A DNA stretch of 64,000 nucleotides from Flavobacterium noncentrifugens (GCF_900100375.1 NZ_FNEZ01000002.1:620001-684000), one strand, 5' to 3'. Numbered from the stretch's first letter, positions 1 to 9,427 are shown. Notes: generated from the sequence alone by a model not told the origin. Translations and numbers: made by a program.

Positions 1-138
1 GTTCCCGACGAAAATAAAATCGTAACGGCCATTGAATTGTTCATACAAAGAAACATCCTGGGCCGAAATTTTCAGGGAAAACAAACCGAACAAAATAAAT
101 AAACAATATTGTAGTTTTAATCTCACGGCTTTTAGCAT
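1..138 (-). CDS. Secreted protein, N-terminal fragment (window edge)
   Basis: An open frame of 46 codons runs from an ATG at 138 off the left edge. It begins with a basic stretch, a hydrophobic core (CLFILFGLFSL) and a likely cleavage site after KISAQ, so it is exported. The mature start (DVSLYEQFNGRYDFIFVGN) resembles the N-terminus of large Flavobacterium surface proteins with a type IX secretion tail, but that tail lies outside the window, so the family is inference. It is divergent from the next gene. Confidence 0.6.
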   Translation of the reverse strand, partial: MLKAVRLKLQYCLFILFGLFSLKISAQDVSLYEQFNGRYDFIFVGN

Positions 139-241
139 TAAACCTGCTAAAGTTAGGCAATATATTTTAAATCGCTAATTTTGGAGATTACCGATTTGTT
201 AGCAATAAAATGTTTAATTTTCGCAATATTTAAAAGCAGGA

Positions 242-1219
242 GTGAAAAATTACACCGTCAGAACATACGAACCCTCAGATCATACGCAATGGAATGCTTT
301 TGTAAGCAAAGCTAAAAATGCTACTTTCTTGTTTTACAGGGATTTTATGGAATACCATTCAGATCGTTTTTCCGATTTTTCGATGCTTGTTTTTGAAGGG
401 GAAAAACTCATTTCGATCCTTCCGGCAAATAGGTCGGAAGATGCTGTTTTTTCACATCAGGGACTCACTTATGGCGGTTTTGTATTTGACGAAAATATCA
501 AACTGGGTAAGGTGCTGGAAGTTTGCCGTGCGGTTCTTTTCTTTTTGGATCAGAATAAAATTAGCTTGTTGCAGATTAAAATGATTCCCGAAATGTACAA
601 CAGTATGCTTTCAGAAGACATCAAATATGCATTTTTTCTAACGGATTCCAAGCTGATTCGACGCGATTGCCTAGCGGTGATCGATCTTTCAAAGCCGTTT
701 TCTGCAACCAAATCACGAAGGCAAAGCATCCGCCATGGAGCTGCAAACGGACTGGAAATTCGCGAGGAAGCCGAATTTGATTTTTTCTGGAATGACGTCC
801 TGATTCCGAACCTGCATAAAAAGCACCAATCAAAACCGGTTCATACTTTGGAAGAAATCAAGAAACTACAACAACTTTTTCCTCAAAACATCAGACATTT
901 TAATGTCTATCATAAAGGAAATATCGTAGCCGGAACGACGTTGTTTATTACCGAAAATGTCGTGCATCCACAATATATTTCTGCTGATGCGCAGAAGAAC
1001 GAGCTTGAAAGCCTCGATTATTTATATGATTATCTGATAAGTGAAATTTCCAAAGGGAAAAATTATTTTGACTTCGGGCCTTCGCACGAGCAAAACGGAA
1101 AAAAAATCAACAACGGCATTTTATTCTGGAAAGAAAGTTTTGGAGCGAAAATCACCGTTCAGGATTTTTATGAAATCAACACCAGCCGGTTTTCAACGCT
1201 TGACAACATTCTAATATGA
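242..1219 (+). CDS. FemAB-like / GNAT-fold acyltransferase
   Basis: 325 aa, probably cytoplasmic. The N-terminal half matches the FemAB-like proteins found in polysaccharide clusters ([15 protein letters not shown], then LTYGGFVFD). The C-terminal half carries the acyltransferase fold, including [11 protein letters not shown] and YFDFGPSHE. Such proteins transfer an acyl or aminoacyl group to a sugar or peptide acceptor; the substrate cannot be read from sequence. The start is GTG at 242; the next ATG would remove the conserved N-terminus. The stop overlaps the next start by four bases (ATGA), so it is translationally coupled to the aminotransferase. Confidence 0.7.
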   Translation: MKNYTVRTYEPSDHTQWNAFVSKAKNATFLFYRDFMEYHSDRFSDFSMLVFEGEKLISILPANRSEDAVFSHQGLTYGGFVFDENIKLGKVLEVCRAVLFFLDQNKISLLQIKMIPEMYNSMLSEDIKYAFFLTDSKLIRRDCLAVIDLSKPFSATKSRRQSIRHGAANGLEIREEAEFDFFWNDVLIPNLHKKHQSKPVHTLEEIKKLQQLFPQNIRHFNVYHKGNIVAGTTLFITENVVHPQYISADAQKNELESLDYLYDYLISEISKGKNYFDFGPSHEQNGKKINNGILFWKESFGAKITVQDFYEINTSRFSTLDNILI

Positions 1220-2316
1220 TCCCATTTCTCGACCTCCATAAAGTTAACCTGCCTTACAACGAGGCGTTTCTGCACAAAACCAAAAGCTTTTTAGACAAAG
1301 GCTGGTACATTCTTGGCGATGAGGTCAAAATATTTGAAAGGGATTTTGCGGAGTATTGCGGAACAAACTACTGTATCGGAACAGCCAACGGACTCGATGC
1401 ATTGGTGCTCATTTTCAAAGCGTATATTACATTAGGGAAACTCAAAAAAGGCGATGAGGTCATCGTGCCGGCAAACACTTACATTGCGAGCATACTTGCG
1501 GTGCTTCAGGCCGATTTGGTTCCGGTTCCGGTCGAGCCGAAAATAGGGACACTTAACATCGACCCAGATCTGATTTCCGAAAAGATCACCAGTAAAACCG
1601 CGGCAATCCTTGCCGTACATTTATACGGGCAACTTGCCGATATGGATGCGATCAACAACATTGCAAAACAAAACGGATTGCTCGTCATTGAAGATGCAGC
1701 CCAGGCTCACGGCGCAGAAAATACCGAAGGTTTCAAAGCCGGAAATTTATCGGATGCGGCCGGATTTAGCTTTTACCCGAGTAAAAACCTTGGCGCTTTG
1801 GGCGATGCCGGAGCCGTTACGACAAACGATCCCGAGCTGGCGAAAATGGTTGCTTCACTTCGGAATTATGGTTCAGAAAAAAGATATTACAACGACTACA
1901 TTGGTTGCAATAGTCGATTGGACGAGCTTCAGGCTGCTTTTTTAAACATCAAATTACCAAATCTTGATGCTGAAAATCTCCAGCGAAAGATCATAGCAAA
2001 CCAGTATTTATCGGCCATTCAAAATTCGAAAATCACACTGCCGGAATACAACGGCGGCAGCCACCATGTTTTTCATTTGTTTGTCATCATGACCGAAGAC
2101 CGGGAGCAACTGAAGCAATTTCTTTATGAAAATGGCATCGAAACACAAATTCATTATCCGGTGGCGCCGCACCATCAGAAAGCCATGGATGGTTGGAAAA
2201 GTTTTTCATTTCCGATTACGGAAAAAATACACCGTGAAGTACTGAGTATTCCGATAAGCCCGGTGATGAATGACGAAGAAACTGCATTTGTAATTCAGAC
2301 TTTAAACCGCTATTAA
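1216..2316 (+). CDS. fdtB: DegT/DnrJ/EryC1/StrS aminotransferase, FdtB/QdtB-like
   Basis: 366-aa PLP enzyme. The lysine that forms the Schiff base is in [15 protein letters not shown]; the cofactor aspartate is in [20 protein letters not shown] near residue 55 binds phosphate. This family aminates sugar nucleotides. The [29 protein letters not shown] stretch is conserved in enzymes that aminate C3 of dTDP-3-keto-6-deoxyhexose (the full stretch lies at about residues 216-242). The FdtA/QdtA-type isomerase at 7255-7647 and the acyltransferase next door fit dTDP-Fuc3NAc or dTDP-Qui3NAc synthesis, and which one is undecided. The next gene follows without a gap. Confidence 0.85.
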   Translation: MIPFLDLHKVNLPYNEAFLHKTKSFLDKGWYILGDEVKIFERDFAEYCGTNYCIGTANGLDALVLIFKAYITLGKLKKGDEVIVPANTYIASILAVLQADLVPVPVEPKIGTLNIDPDLISEKITSKTAAILAVHLYGQLADMDAINNIAKQNGLLVIEDAAQAHGAENTEGFKAGNLSDAAGFSFYPSKNLGALGDAGAVTTNDPELAKMVASLRNYGSEKRYYNDYIGCNSRLDELQAAFLNIKLPNLDAENLQRKIIANQYLSAIQNSKITLPEYNGGSHHVFHLFVIMTEDREQLKQFLYENGIETQIHYPVAPHHQKAMDGWKSFSFPITEKIHREVLSIPISPVMNDEETAFVIQTLNRY

Positions 2317-2886
2317 ATGGGATTGGGAACTAAAATAAAGCAATTTCTTTTTGTAACGCTGCGAATCAGGAAATACCAATGGCTTTCCGACTGCAAAAAA
2401 GTGTCGGGAAAACCAAACTATCACCACCCTTGTTTGCTGGCAGGTAAAGGCCGCATTGTTTTTGGCCAGCAAGTACAAATGGGAGTCATTTATTCACCAA
2501 ATTACTATTCAAATTATTCTTTTATCGAAGCACGTGAAGAAAACAGCGAAATAAAAATCGGAGATCATGTTGCCATAAACAACAATTTTTCGGCAGTCGC
2601 ATTTTCAAAAATAACCATTTCCGATTTCACAGTCATAGGCATCAATTGCTCGATTATGGATTCAGACGGGCATCATCTCGACCCTGCAAAAAGAAGTGCG
2701 GAAGGCTCTGAAAGCGTTGCAGTTTATATAGGCAAAAATGTTTTCTTAGGAGATAATGTAACCATTTTAAAAGGTGTTACCATCGGCGACAATTCAGTCA
2801 TTGGAATTGGATCTGTGGTCACTAAATCAATTCCCGAAAATGTTGTAGCTGCCGGAAATCCCGCACGCGTAATCCGAAATTTATAA
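2317..2886 (+). CDS. Left-handed beta-helix (hexapeptide) acyltransferase
   Basis: 189 aa. Hexapeptide repeats form the C-terminal half (IGDHVAINNNFSAVAF, IGKNVFLGDNVTILKGV, IGDNSVIGIGSVV) and end in the typical VAAGNPARVIR. The insertion with DGHH after the third coil carries the histidine usually assigned as catalytic base. It starts directly at the stop of fdtB and overlaps the flippase by one base. In fdt/qdt pathways the third enzyme is an acetyl-CoA-dependent N-acetyltransferase of this fold, so this is a candidate FdtC/QdtC; a separate O-acetyltransferase of the polysaccharide is the alternative. Confidence 0.75.
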   Translation: MGLGTKIKQFLFVTLRIRKYQWLSDCKKVSGKPNYHHPCLLAGKGRIVFGQQVQMGVIYSPNYYSNYSFIEAREENSEIKIGDHVAINNNFSAVAFSKITISDFTVIGINCSIMDSDGHHLDPAKRSAEGSESVAVYIGKNVFLGDNVTILKGVTIGDNSVIGIGSVVTKSIPENVVAAGNPARVIRNL

Positions 2887-4163
2887 TGCTCAAAACCTTA
2901 AAACAAAACGTACTGCTCAAAGTATTGTCTATGAACGCGGTTTCGGTGGCAGTAAGTTTTGCGACGGGCATTTTTTCAACCAAACTTATTTCTGTTTTCC
3001 TGGGCGCACCGGGTATGGCCATGCTTGGGAGTTTTAAGAATTTTTCTTCGATGCTGCGTTCGGTCGCGACAGTAGGCATCAGCAATTCTGTAGTAAAATT
3101 GTATGTTGAAAATCGCGATGACAAGAAGGAACTGTCGGTAATTTATTCTACTTTTTTTTGGTTTTTTCTTGTGATATCAGTGTTGCTGGGAAGTATTACA
3201 GTATTGTTTTCGAAAACCATTTCGTCCTTTTTGTTTTTTACTGACGCTTACTATTACCCGATTTGCTTTTTTGCGCTTTTTCTGCCGCTGATGGTGCTCA
3301 ATACGTTTTGGACAGCAGTGTATAACGGACTTGAGATGTTTAAAAAGATCATCATCATACAGCTTGTTTCAAATATTGCAGTTTTTGCCATTACCGCTCT
3401 ATTGATTATCAAGGAAAATATTTCCGGTGCCTTGCTGTCGTTTGCTTTTGGAGAGCTGGGGATGGTCGTGGTTACCTTTATTTTTATCCGTGCTGATGGC
3501 GCTTATTTTGCATTCGATCTGCATAAAATCATACAAAGGAAATATGTCTCGGTGATTTTAAGGTTTTCATCGATGGCATTGCTCAGCGCAGTCATCGGGC
3601 CGATGACGCTGATTCTGATCCGCAAGGAAATCGTCACGGCTTTTTCAATGCAGGAAGCCGGGGTTTGGGACGCGGTGACCCGGCTTTCGGGTTTTTATAT
3701 GCTGCTGTTTAATTCGGGCTTGTCGCTGTATTATATGCCAAAGCTTGCGTCACTGAATACAGATGCCGAATTCAGAACGGAGCTCAAGTCCTATTTCAAG
3801 CTTTTTGTGCCCTTGTTCCTACTGATGTTATGCTGCATTTATATTGGCCGCGACATCATTGTAAAAATTGCCTTTACCGATGCGTTTTTAAAGATCAAAG
3901 ACTTGTTGTTCTGGCAATTGGGAGGCGATTTTTTCAGGATTATGACCTTGGCTTTCGGTTATCAGATCGTCATAAAAACCATGGTTCGCAAATATTTTTT
4001 CATTGAGATATTGTTTAATGTTTCGTATTTTTTACTGGCGTTGCTGATGATCAGAACCATGGCTTCCGAAGGTGCGCTGCAGGCCTATTTTTTTGCCAAT
4101 ATGTTTTTATTTGTGGTCATGGCGTTTATGTTCCGGCATACGATTTTAAGACGTACGATTTGA
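2886..4163 (+). CDS. O-antigen / polysaccharide flippase (Wzx-like)
   Basis: 425 aa with about 12 to 14 hydrophobic segments and no signal peptide. The N-terminus (NAVSVAVSFATGIFSTKLI) and the MALLSAVIGPMTLILIRKEI segment near residue 230 are typical of O-antigen translocases of the MOP superfamily, related to WzxE. These move undecaprenyl-linked oligosaccharide across the inner membrane. It is the last gene of the tightly packed block that began at 242, which supports a role in exporting a glycan carrying the amino sugar. Confidence 0.8.
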   Translation: MLKTLKQNVLLKVLSMNAVSVAVSFATGIFSTKLISVFLGAPGMAMLGSFKNFSSMLRSVATVGISNSVVKLYVENRDDKKELSVIYSTFFWFFLVISVLLGSITVLFSKTISSFLFFTDAYYYPICFFALFLPLMVLNTFWTAVYNGLEMFKKIIIIQLVSNIAVFAITALLIIKENISGALLSFAFGELGMVVVTFIFIRADGAYFAFDLHKIIQRKYVSVILRFSSMALLSAVIGPMTLILIRKEIVTAFSMQEAGVWDAVTRLSGFYMLLFNSGLSLYYMPKLASLNTDAEFRTELKSYFKLFVPLFLLMLCCIYIGRDIIVKIAFTDAFLKIKDLLFWQLGGDFFRIMTLAFGYQIVIKTMVRKYFFIEILFNVSYFLLALLMIRTMASEGALQAYFFANMFLFVVMAFMFRHTILRRTI

Positions 4164-4247
4164 GAAAACCAACGCGATAAGTCTTAATTTTGGCCTGCTG
4201 TTATGTGTTTTCAATTATTTAAGTAACTTTGGGAAAACTCTTTGAAA

Positions 4248-4436
4248 ATGATTTCATTATATTTTGATCCCGGTACTGGTGCACTGATCGTTCAGTTTTT
4301 AGCTGCCGCAGTTGCAGGATTTGTTCTTTTTTATAAAACGGCAATCGCAAAAATCAAGTCGGTTTTTGGTATAAAAAACAAAAATGAAGAGGATTATCTT
4401 GACGATATTGATACCAAAGATAGCGACGATAAATGA
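4248..4436 (+). CDS. Small single-span membrane protein, unknown
   Basis: 62 aa. It opens with MISLYFDPGTGALIVQFLAAA, one membrane helix, a basic linker and an acidic tail (NEEDYLDDIDTKDSDD). The YFDPGTG start is shared by many short proteins next to polysaccharide genes in Bacteroidota. ATG 4248 is preferred over the TTG two codons upstream. The last bases overlap the next start (ATGA), so the two are coupled. The function is not known. Confidence 0.65.
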   Translation: MISLYFDPGTGALIVQFLAAAVAGFVLFYKTAIAKIKSVFGIKNKNEEDYLDDIDTKDSDDK

Positions 4437-5809
4437 ATCCGGTAAGAAATACTTCGTCGTTTCGTGATCCTTCGGGTTATGTTTTTTCAGATGGAACGGC
4501 AATCAAAAGAGTTGTTTTTCCGTCGTATTTTAAACAATACAATGCGTTGTCCGACAGTGGATTTTACACGAAATTATTTGACAACCAATTTTTAGTCAGG
4601 CATTTGGAATTGTCACAATCGACAGATCAAATTGTCCTTGAAGCCGAAAAAATCCCATTCATCACCTATCCTTACGAATGGAGTTTCCTGCAATACAAAC
4701 ATGCGGCGTTGCTGACTTTAAAAATCCAAAAATATTGCCTCGAGCACGATTTTACGCTTAAAGATGCTTCAGCGTTCAACATTACTTTTCACGAAGGCAA
4801 GGCAGTTTTCATCGACACGCTGTCGTTTGATTTTTACCAGCAAAACGAACCGTGGAAAGCTTACAAACAATTCATCATGCATTTTCTCGCGCCTTTGGTG
4901 CTTTCGCATTATCATGGTTTGGATTTTTTAAAAACACTGGCGGCAGACATTGATGGAATTTCCTTAAAAAAACTTTCAAAATTACTGCCTGCAAAGAGTT
5001 GGCTTAGCCCAACATTGTTCACAAATATCCATTTGCTGGCAAAATATGAAGGCAAATATTCGGAATCCAAATCGGAAGCAAAAACGAATACGCTTACTAA
5101 ATCGGCACAAATCAAACTGCTCGAATCTTTATACGATTACATCCGCGAACTAAAAGCATTTGAAAATACCGAATGGGATGATTATTACAACCAGACCAAT
5201 TATAACGACGCGGCCTACCTGTTCAAAAAAGCGTTTACAAAAAACTGGTTTGACGGCATTAACGGTTCCTCGCTGATTGACATTGGCGGAAATGACGGTA
5301 CTTTTACACGGGAAATCAGCGGTAAAGCCACTCTGGCAATTGTTGCCGATATTGATCCGAATGCTGTAGAGCAGAATTATAAAAAAGTCCTGAAACAGGG
5401 CGAAAAGAATATTTATCCGCTGGTGGCCGATGTTTTGAATCCCGCAGCAAATTACGGTTTCAACAATGAAGAGCGTTTTTCGTTTATCGACAGGGTAGAA
5501 GCGTTGCAGCTCTCAGGCTGCCTGGCATTAGCAGTCATTCATCACATTACGCTTTCTGGAAATATTCCTTTTGCTTTTTCGGCGAAGTTTTTTTCGAAAA
5601 TGTCTGACAACCTGCTGATTGAATTTCCAACAAGAGAGGATTCATGGGTGCAGTTTTTATTGCAAAGCAAGCGCGATTTTAAAGACCATTTCGATTTTTA
5701 CAACGAAGAAAATTTCGAAAAAGAATACGCTTCTTATTTTGAAATTATCAGTAAGGAAACCATACCCGGCGCACACCGAATTTTATACCGCATGAAAATC
5801 CGAAAATAA
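4433..5809 (+). CDS. SAM-dependent methyltransferase-like protein
   Basis: 458 aa, soluble. Residues about 278-300 contain a SAM-binding motif I (SLIDIGGNDGTFTREI) followed by the acidic strand end VADIDPNA, as in class I methyltransferases. The N-terminal half (ITYPYEWSFLQYKHAALLTL, then FHEGKAVFIDTLSFDF) resembles the nodulation protein NoeA-like family, which has a kinase-like N-terminus. The substrate is unknown; a glycan or lipid-linked sugar is plausible from the position between flippase and sulfatase-like genes. It is coupled to the previous gene by ATGA and lies 2 bp before the next one. Confidence 0.65.
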   Translation: MNPVRNTSSFRDPSGYVFSDGTAIKRVVFPSYFKQYNALSDSGFYTKLFDNQFLVRHLELSQSTDQIVLEAEKIPFITYPYEWSFLQYKHAALLTLKIQKYCLEHDFTLKDASAFNITFHEGKAVFIDTLSFDFYQQNEPWKAYKQFIMHFLAPLVLSHYHGLDFLKTLAADIDGISLKKLSKLLPAKSWLSPTLFTNIHLLAKYEGKYSESKSEAKTNTLTKSAQIKLLESLYDYIRELKAFENTEWDDYYNQTNYNDAAYLFKKAFTKNWFDGINGSSLIDIGGNDGTFTREISGKATLAIVADIDPNAVEQNYKKVLKQGEKNIYPLVADVLNPAANYGFNNEERFSFIDRVEALQLSGCLALAVIHHITLSGNIPFAFSAKFFSKMSDNLLIEFPTREDSWVQFLLQSKRDFKDHFDFYNEENFEKEYASYFEIISKETIPGAHRILYRMKIRK

Positions 5810-5811
5810 TT

Positions 5812-7254
5812 ATGGCTTTCGAACTCAGAAAAAAAATACTCGGTTTTATAGGCAGCGAAAAAGAATATCCGGTGCTTGCGGGTTTCGTTATCGGGTTTTA
5901 CCTGATGGCATTTTATTATTCGCACAACCTTGAATTATTTTCGTGGCAGCAATTTTTGTTTTTTATCGGATATTATGTGGTTTTTCCAACGTTTGTTATT
6001 ACTGCAGCCTGGTATTTTCTAAAAAAAGGCCGATTTAAAAAATATGTAAGGCAAGTGATCTTTGTATTGGCGGCGGCATTCTTTACATTTTTTGTGCTTC
6101 AGAACCTTATTTTAAAGCATTCGTACGTAAAAATATTTTTTCTTGCTTTGTTTTTGATTGTCCTGATATCCTTTAAATTCAACAATTATAAGGCAGGATT
6201 TGTACTGATTTTTTTTATGGCTTTTTTTCCGATGGCAGCAATCGGAAACCAAATCTACACGAATTTTCAAAATTCCCCCGAATGGAACAAGCAGCCTGAT
6301 GCGATTTTGAATGCTAAATTCATACAAAAACCAAACGTATATTACCTGCAGGTTGATGGTTATGCGAGCGTTTCTGCATTTAAAAACAAATATTACCATT
6401 TCGATAACAGTGCCTTTGAACACAAGCTTAGCGAAAAAGGTTTCACGCTTTATGAAGATTTCAGGAGCAACTATAAAAGTACGCTGATGTCCAACGCTTC
6501 GTGCTTTAATATGAAGCATCATTACTCAAGGCAAAATGCGGGTTTTAAAACGGCACGCGATTACATTGTAGGCGAGAATCCGGTACTAGAGATTTTTAAA
6601 AGCAACGGCTATAAAACTTTTTTTATTACCGAACGGCCTTATCTGATCATGAACCGTCCGGATGTAAAATACGATTATGCCAATTTCACACAAGCCGAAC
6701 TTCCGTATTTTAAAGACGGTTGGGATTCTTTTAAGGAAATTGCACCCGAACTGAAACGTCAGATTTTAAAAAACAAACAAACCCGGAATTTTATGTTTGT
6801 TGAGAAACTTACGCCATCACATATCGAATGGAATGAGAACAACAGCAAAGGGGTTGAGGAAGAGCGCAATGCTTATCTGAAAAGAGTTAGGGAAACCAAT
6901 GTTTGGCTTGATGATGTGTTGTCTTTTATTATTTCAAATGAACCAACGGCGATTATTATCCTTGGTGCAGACCATGGCGGAATTGTTGGGTATAGCAGTA
7001 CGAGCAAAACGTATGCGAATATCACCGATCCACAGCAATTGCAGTCGATTTTTGGTGCACAAATGGCGATAAGATGGAACAGTGCGAAAGCAAGCGAATA
7101 TGGCAGCCATTTGAAAACTTCGGTCAATTTATTCCGGGTATTGTTTTCGCATATGAGCGGGGATAAAAAATACCTGAACAGCCTGCAACCCGATATCAGT
7201 TACAACAACAGCACAATTTCAGATGAGCAAAAAATCTACAAAGCGATCGAATAA
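5812..7254 (+). CDS. Membrane-anchored sulfatase/phosphotransferase-like protein
   Basis: 480 aa. About five transmembrane helices fill the first 160 residues, followed by a large extracytoplasmic domain. That domain starts with PNVYYLQVDGYAS, the first metal-binding strand of the alkaline phosphatase/sulfatase superfamily, and later has IIILGADHGG with the expected metal ligands. The layout resembles LtaS/EptA-type enzymes that add phospho-groups to surface polymers. The usual threonine/serine or cysteine nucleophile is not obvious, so the reaction is open. It is convergent with and directly abuts the fdtA-like gene. Confidence 0.6.
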   Translation: MAFELRKKILGFIGSEKEYPVLAGFVIGFYLMAFYYSHNLELFSWQQFLFFIGYYVVFPTFVITAAWYFLKKGRFKKYVRQVIFVLAAAFFTFFVLQNLILKHSYVKIFFLALFLIVLISFKFNNYKAGFVLIFFMAFFPMAAIGNQIYTNFQNSPEWNKQPDAILNAKFIQKPNVYYLQVDGYASVSAFKNKYYHFDNSAFEHKLSEKGFTLYEDFRSNYKSTLMSNASCFNMKHHYSRQNAGFKTARDYIVGENPVLEIFKSNGYKTFFITERPYLIMNRPDVKYDYANFTQAELPYFKDGWDSFKEIAPELKRQILKNKQTRNFMFVEKLTPSHIEWNENNSKGVEEERNAYLKRVRETNVWLDDVLSFIISNEPTAIIILGADHGGIVGYSSTSKTYANITDPQQLQSIFGAQMAIRWNSAKASEYGSHLKTSVNLFRVLFSHMSGDKKYLNSLQPDISYNNSTISDEQKIYKAIE

Positions 7255-7647
7255 TCAGACGCTTTTAAGATAATCGTCATAATCGCGGATGTAATCGCTT
7301 TCCTCAAATACATCAGAAGACATCACCAAACACACGGCGCCCGAGGAAAAATTGTTGAGCTCGCGCCAGATTCCCGTGCCGATGAACAAGCCTTTGTCGG
7401 GTTTATTCAGGGTAAAAGTTTGCTCTTCAGAACCATTTTTCAGGATCACATCAAAACTTCCCGATGCGGCAATCAGAAACTCGCTTTGGTGGATATGGCT
7501 GTGGCCGCCGCGTTCTGCGCCGCTTGGAATGTCATAAAGGTAATACACCCTTTTTACGGCAAACGGGATTGCATCTTCCTGTATGATGGCATAATTGCCG
7601 AAGGCATCTTCAACTTTTGGGATGGTTATAATTTTTGGCGGTATCAT
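7255..7647 (-). CDS. fdtA: dTDP-sugar 3,4-ketoisomerase, FdtA/QdtA (WxcM-like cupin)
   Basis: 130-aa cupin. RGGHSHIHQSEFLIAASGSFDV carries the cupin histidines (residues about 45-65) and is typical of the FdtA/QdtA/WxcM family, which converts dTDP-4-keto-6-deoxyglucose to the 3-keto isomer used by FdtB/QdtB. The C-terminal GIWRELNNFSSGAVCLVM also fits. ATG 7647 is chosen; the TTG three codons upstream is less likely. It is on the opposite strand from fdtB and 5 kb away, whereas these genes usually sit together. Confidence 0.85.
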   Translation of the reverse strand: MIPPKIITIPKVEDAFGNYAIIQEDAIPFAVKRVYYLYDIPSGAERGGHSHIHQSEFLIAASGSFDVILKNGSEEQTFTLNKPDKGLFIGTGIWRELNNFSSGAVCLVMSSDVFEESDYIRDYDDYLKSV

Positions 7648-7732
7648 GGTGAACAAATCTAAACATTTCAGATTTGATATACAAACGGGTGTAATTTGGA
7701 ATCATTTATTGTTAATAACACGACAAATACAA

Positions 7733-7764
7733 GTAAAAAAAAGCCGGTCATTGCTGCCGGCTTT
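7733..7764 (-). terminator. Rho-independent terminator
   Basis: On the minus strand an 8-bp stem (AAAGCCGG/CCGGCTTT) with a 9-base loop is followed by a run of T. It ends the small two-gene unit at 7771-8227. Confidence 0.8.
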
Positions 7765-7770
7765 AATGTC

Positions 7771-8073
7771 TTACAATATTCCGGAACGCAATCCGGCAGC
7801 ATCGCGGTCTTCACGGCCTGTGTCTAAATCATCACCATCTTCATCATCCTCATCATCACTTTCGTAGTCGGTTTCGTTTTCCTGAGTGAAATCGTTTCCG
7901 GCTTCCTCAGTGTTGTAATCCGGCTGAGAATCTTCCTGGCCATCACGGCTGAAATTGCCAGATCCGCTGTTTGCGTTTCCGGTAGTATTGTTTTGAAGTC
8001 TGCCTTCTGACTGCTGCTCATTTTGGTTGGCATTGCCTTCCTGGCTGCCGAAACCACTGTTTGGATTTTCCAT
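7771..8073 (-). CDS. Acidic low-complexity protein, unknown
   Basis: 100 aa, rich in Asn, Gln, Gly and Ser, with a strongly acidic stretch (NETDYESDDEDDEDGDDLD) near residues 70-88. It has no signal peptide or membrane helix and is probably disordered. The start MENPNSGFG at 8073 lies one base after the stop of the upstream Lys-rich 50-aa gene, so the pair is almost certainly co-transcribed. A longer reading from 8169 in this frame would overlap that gene and looks less natural. The function is unknown; acidic/basic partners suggest a nucleic-acid or chaperone role, as inference only. Confidence 0.55.
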   Translation of the reverse strand: MENPNSGFGSQEGNANQNEQQSEGRLQNNTTGNANSGSGNFSRDGQEDSQPDYNTEEAGNDFTQENETDYESDDEDDEDGDDLDTGREDRDAAGLRSGIL

Positions 8074-8074
8074 C

Positions 8075-8227
8075 TTATTTTTTTGTTTTTTTAGAATCGC
8101 TTTCGCTTTTCGATGTTGATTTTTTATCGCTGCTTTTTTCGGTCGCTGCTTTGTCCGATTTTTTTTCATCTGCTTTTGCAGCAGGCTTAGCAGCAGTTTT
8201 GCTGTCTTTAGAACTTGTGGTTTTCAT
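8075..8227 (-). CDS. Short Lys/Ala/Ser-rich basic protein
   Basis: 50 aa, found by reading the minus strand by hand: MKTTSSKDSKTAAKPAAKAD, then Lys/Ser/Asp-rich to KKTKK. Its composition resembles the histone-H1-like C-terminal tails and Lys-rich small proteins of Bacteroidota. It has no fold signature and is probably disordered. A TAATTTTG -7-type element lies at 8251-8258, 23 bp upstream. The stop is followed one base later by the ATG of the acidic protein. Whether it is translated is not proven, but the clean frame and close spacing support it. Confidence 0.5.
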   Translation of the reverse strand: MKTTSSKDSKTAAKPAAKADEKKSDKAATEKSSDKKSTSKSESDSKKTKK

Positions 8228-8250
8228 AATTAAATTTTTTAGTATACAAC

Positions 8251-8258
8251 CAAAATTA
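8251..8258 (-). promoter_or_regulatory. Candidate -7 promoter element (TAATTTTG)
   Basis: It fits the Bacteroidota TAnnTTTG consensus on the minus strand upstream of the 8227 start. No clear TTG -33 partner is visible at the usual distance. Confidence 0.35.
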
Positions 8259-8448
8259 GCCCAGTGGCTAAAGAAAAAATTACAAGATGTTGGCGTAAAG
8301 CTTGCACAATTTTCTGGAGTATTTGTATAAAAGTCAGCACGTTGCCAGCATTTTTAATTTACAGCGCTGCAAATCGTAGCAATTTTACCGTGAAAAGTAT
8401 AAGAAGATGCCAACAATCATTTGGTAGTTTTGTAAAAAAGCAACTACC

Positions 8449-9246
8449 ATGGAAAAATATATTTATACCTTTAAACTTAACGCCGATTTGCATATTGAAA
8501 ATAATGAAGTGAATGCTGCGCAAAGCAAGCACCTGAAACATCAAATCCTTAAAATGCTGAAATCGGGAGAAACAGCGTTTGTTGCATTGGGTAAAGTTTC
8601 TGATGAGGTACAGTTAAAAACAGAAATGGACCAGACTGATGGCACATTTATAAGCATTGTCCTGCCGGCGCATCCCGACAATATCAAAGGCAGTGACGGA
8701 AATCCTAAGAAAGCCACCGCCATCGTATTGGAATCTTACAATACCGATTTGAAATCCATCGAACGCAAGGCCAATATTTTAAAGATCAAATTCGAATATA
8801 CCGGTGAAGTGCATTACGCCATCGAAGAAAAAAAGGAACCGAACCATTACGAAGCTTATACTTTTGTTGCTAAAGGTGATTTCGGAATTCCGGCGTTGCA
8901 TCATACCTATAAGAATGAAATCGTTCGGCTTTGCCTCGAAGCACTGAACAATCCGGACACTGTGCTTTACGAAAAGTCGAAACACACAACAGATTTCGAA
9001 CCGGATTTGCCTGACGAATTGCCACGGCACGAATTTGAGCACCTTGTGATTCAGCTCAGTATTCCGACAGGCGACGCCGAATTTGATGACGGAACTCAAA
9101 ATCCTATGGCACAAAATTTAAAGCTGCAGCATTTTGATATCAACGTATTCAATGCCGAGGGAATTTTCAGGCCTGAGAAAATCACTTACGACGATGGCGA
9201 TGGCATCAAAAAGCTGATCGTTTCGCTTTATTACCAAATCGCCTAG
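8449..9246 (+). CDS. Conserved-looking protein of unknown function
   Basis: 265 aa, soluble, no signal peptide. It seems to have two similar-sized halves of alternating strands: an N-terminal part around FVALGKVSDEV and a C-terminal part around EHLVIQLSIPTGDAEFDDGTQ and IKKLIVSLYYQIA. I do not recognise a family. It stands alone between the small low-complexity pair and an aldo/keto reductase. The ATG is preceded by an A-rich stretch and the frame is uninterrupted, so it is very likely a real gene. Confidence 0.6.
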   Translation: MEKYIYTFKLNADLHIENNEVNAAQSKHLKHQILKMLKSGETAFVALGKVSDEVQLKTEMDQTDGTFISIVLPAHPDNIKGSDGNPKKATAIVLESYNTDLKSIERKANILKIKFEYTGEVHYAIEEKKEPNHYEAYTFVAKGDFGIPALHHTYKNEIVRLCLEALNNPDTVLYEKSKHTTDFEPDLPDELPRHEFEHLVIQLSIPTGDAEFDDGTQNPMAQNLKLQHFDINVFNAEGIFRPEKITYDDGDGIKKLIVSLYYQIA

Positions 9247-9250
9247 TCAT

Positions 9251-9272
9251 ATTGAATTCATTTGAATTCAAT
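9251..9272. repeat. Perfect 9-bp inverted repeat (hairpin)
   Basis: ATTGAATTC and GAATTCAAT flank a 4-base loop five bases after the stop of the 265-aa gene. It has no T-run and may be an mRNA 3' end structure or an operator. Confidence 0.4.
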
Positions 9273-9427
9273 TGTCATCAGGAAATTCGCCGGTTTTCAG
9301 CAGGTTATTTTAAACAGGCAAATGGGTTCCTGCATTTCAAACAACCTTGATTCGCACACAAACTTTCTGCATTTGCATACATTTTGTCGCGGCATCACAA
9401 CGAACTTTGCTCCATAAAATCAACATT

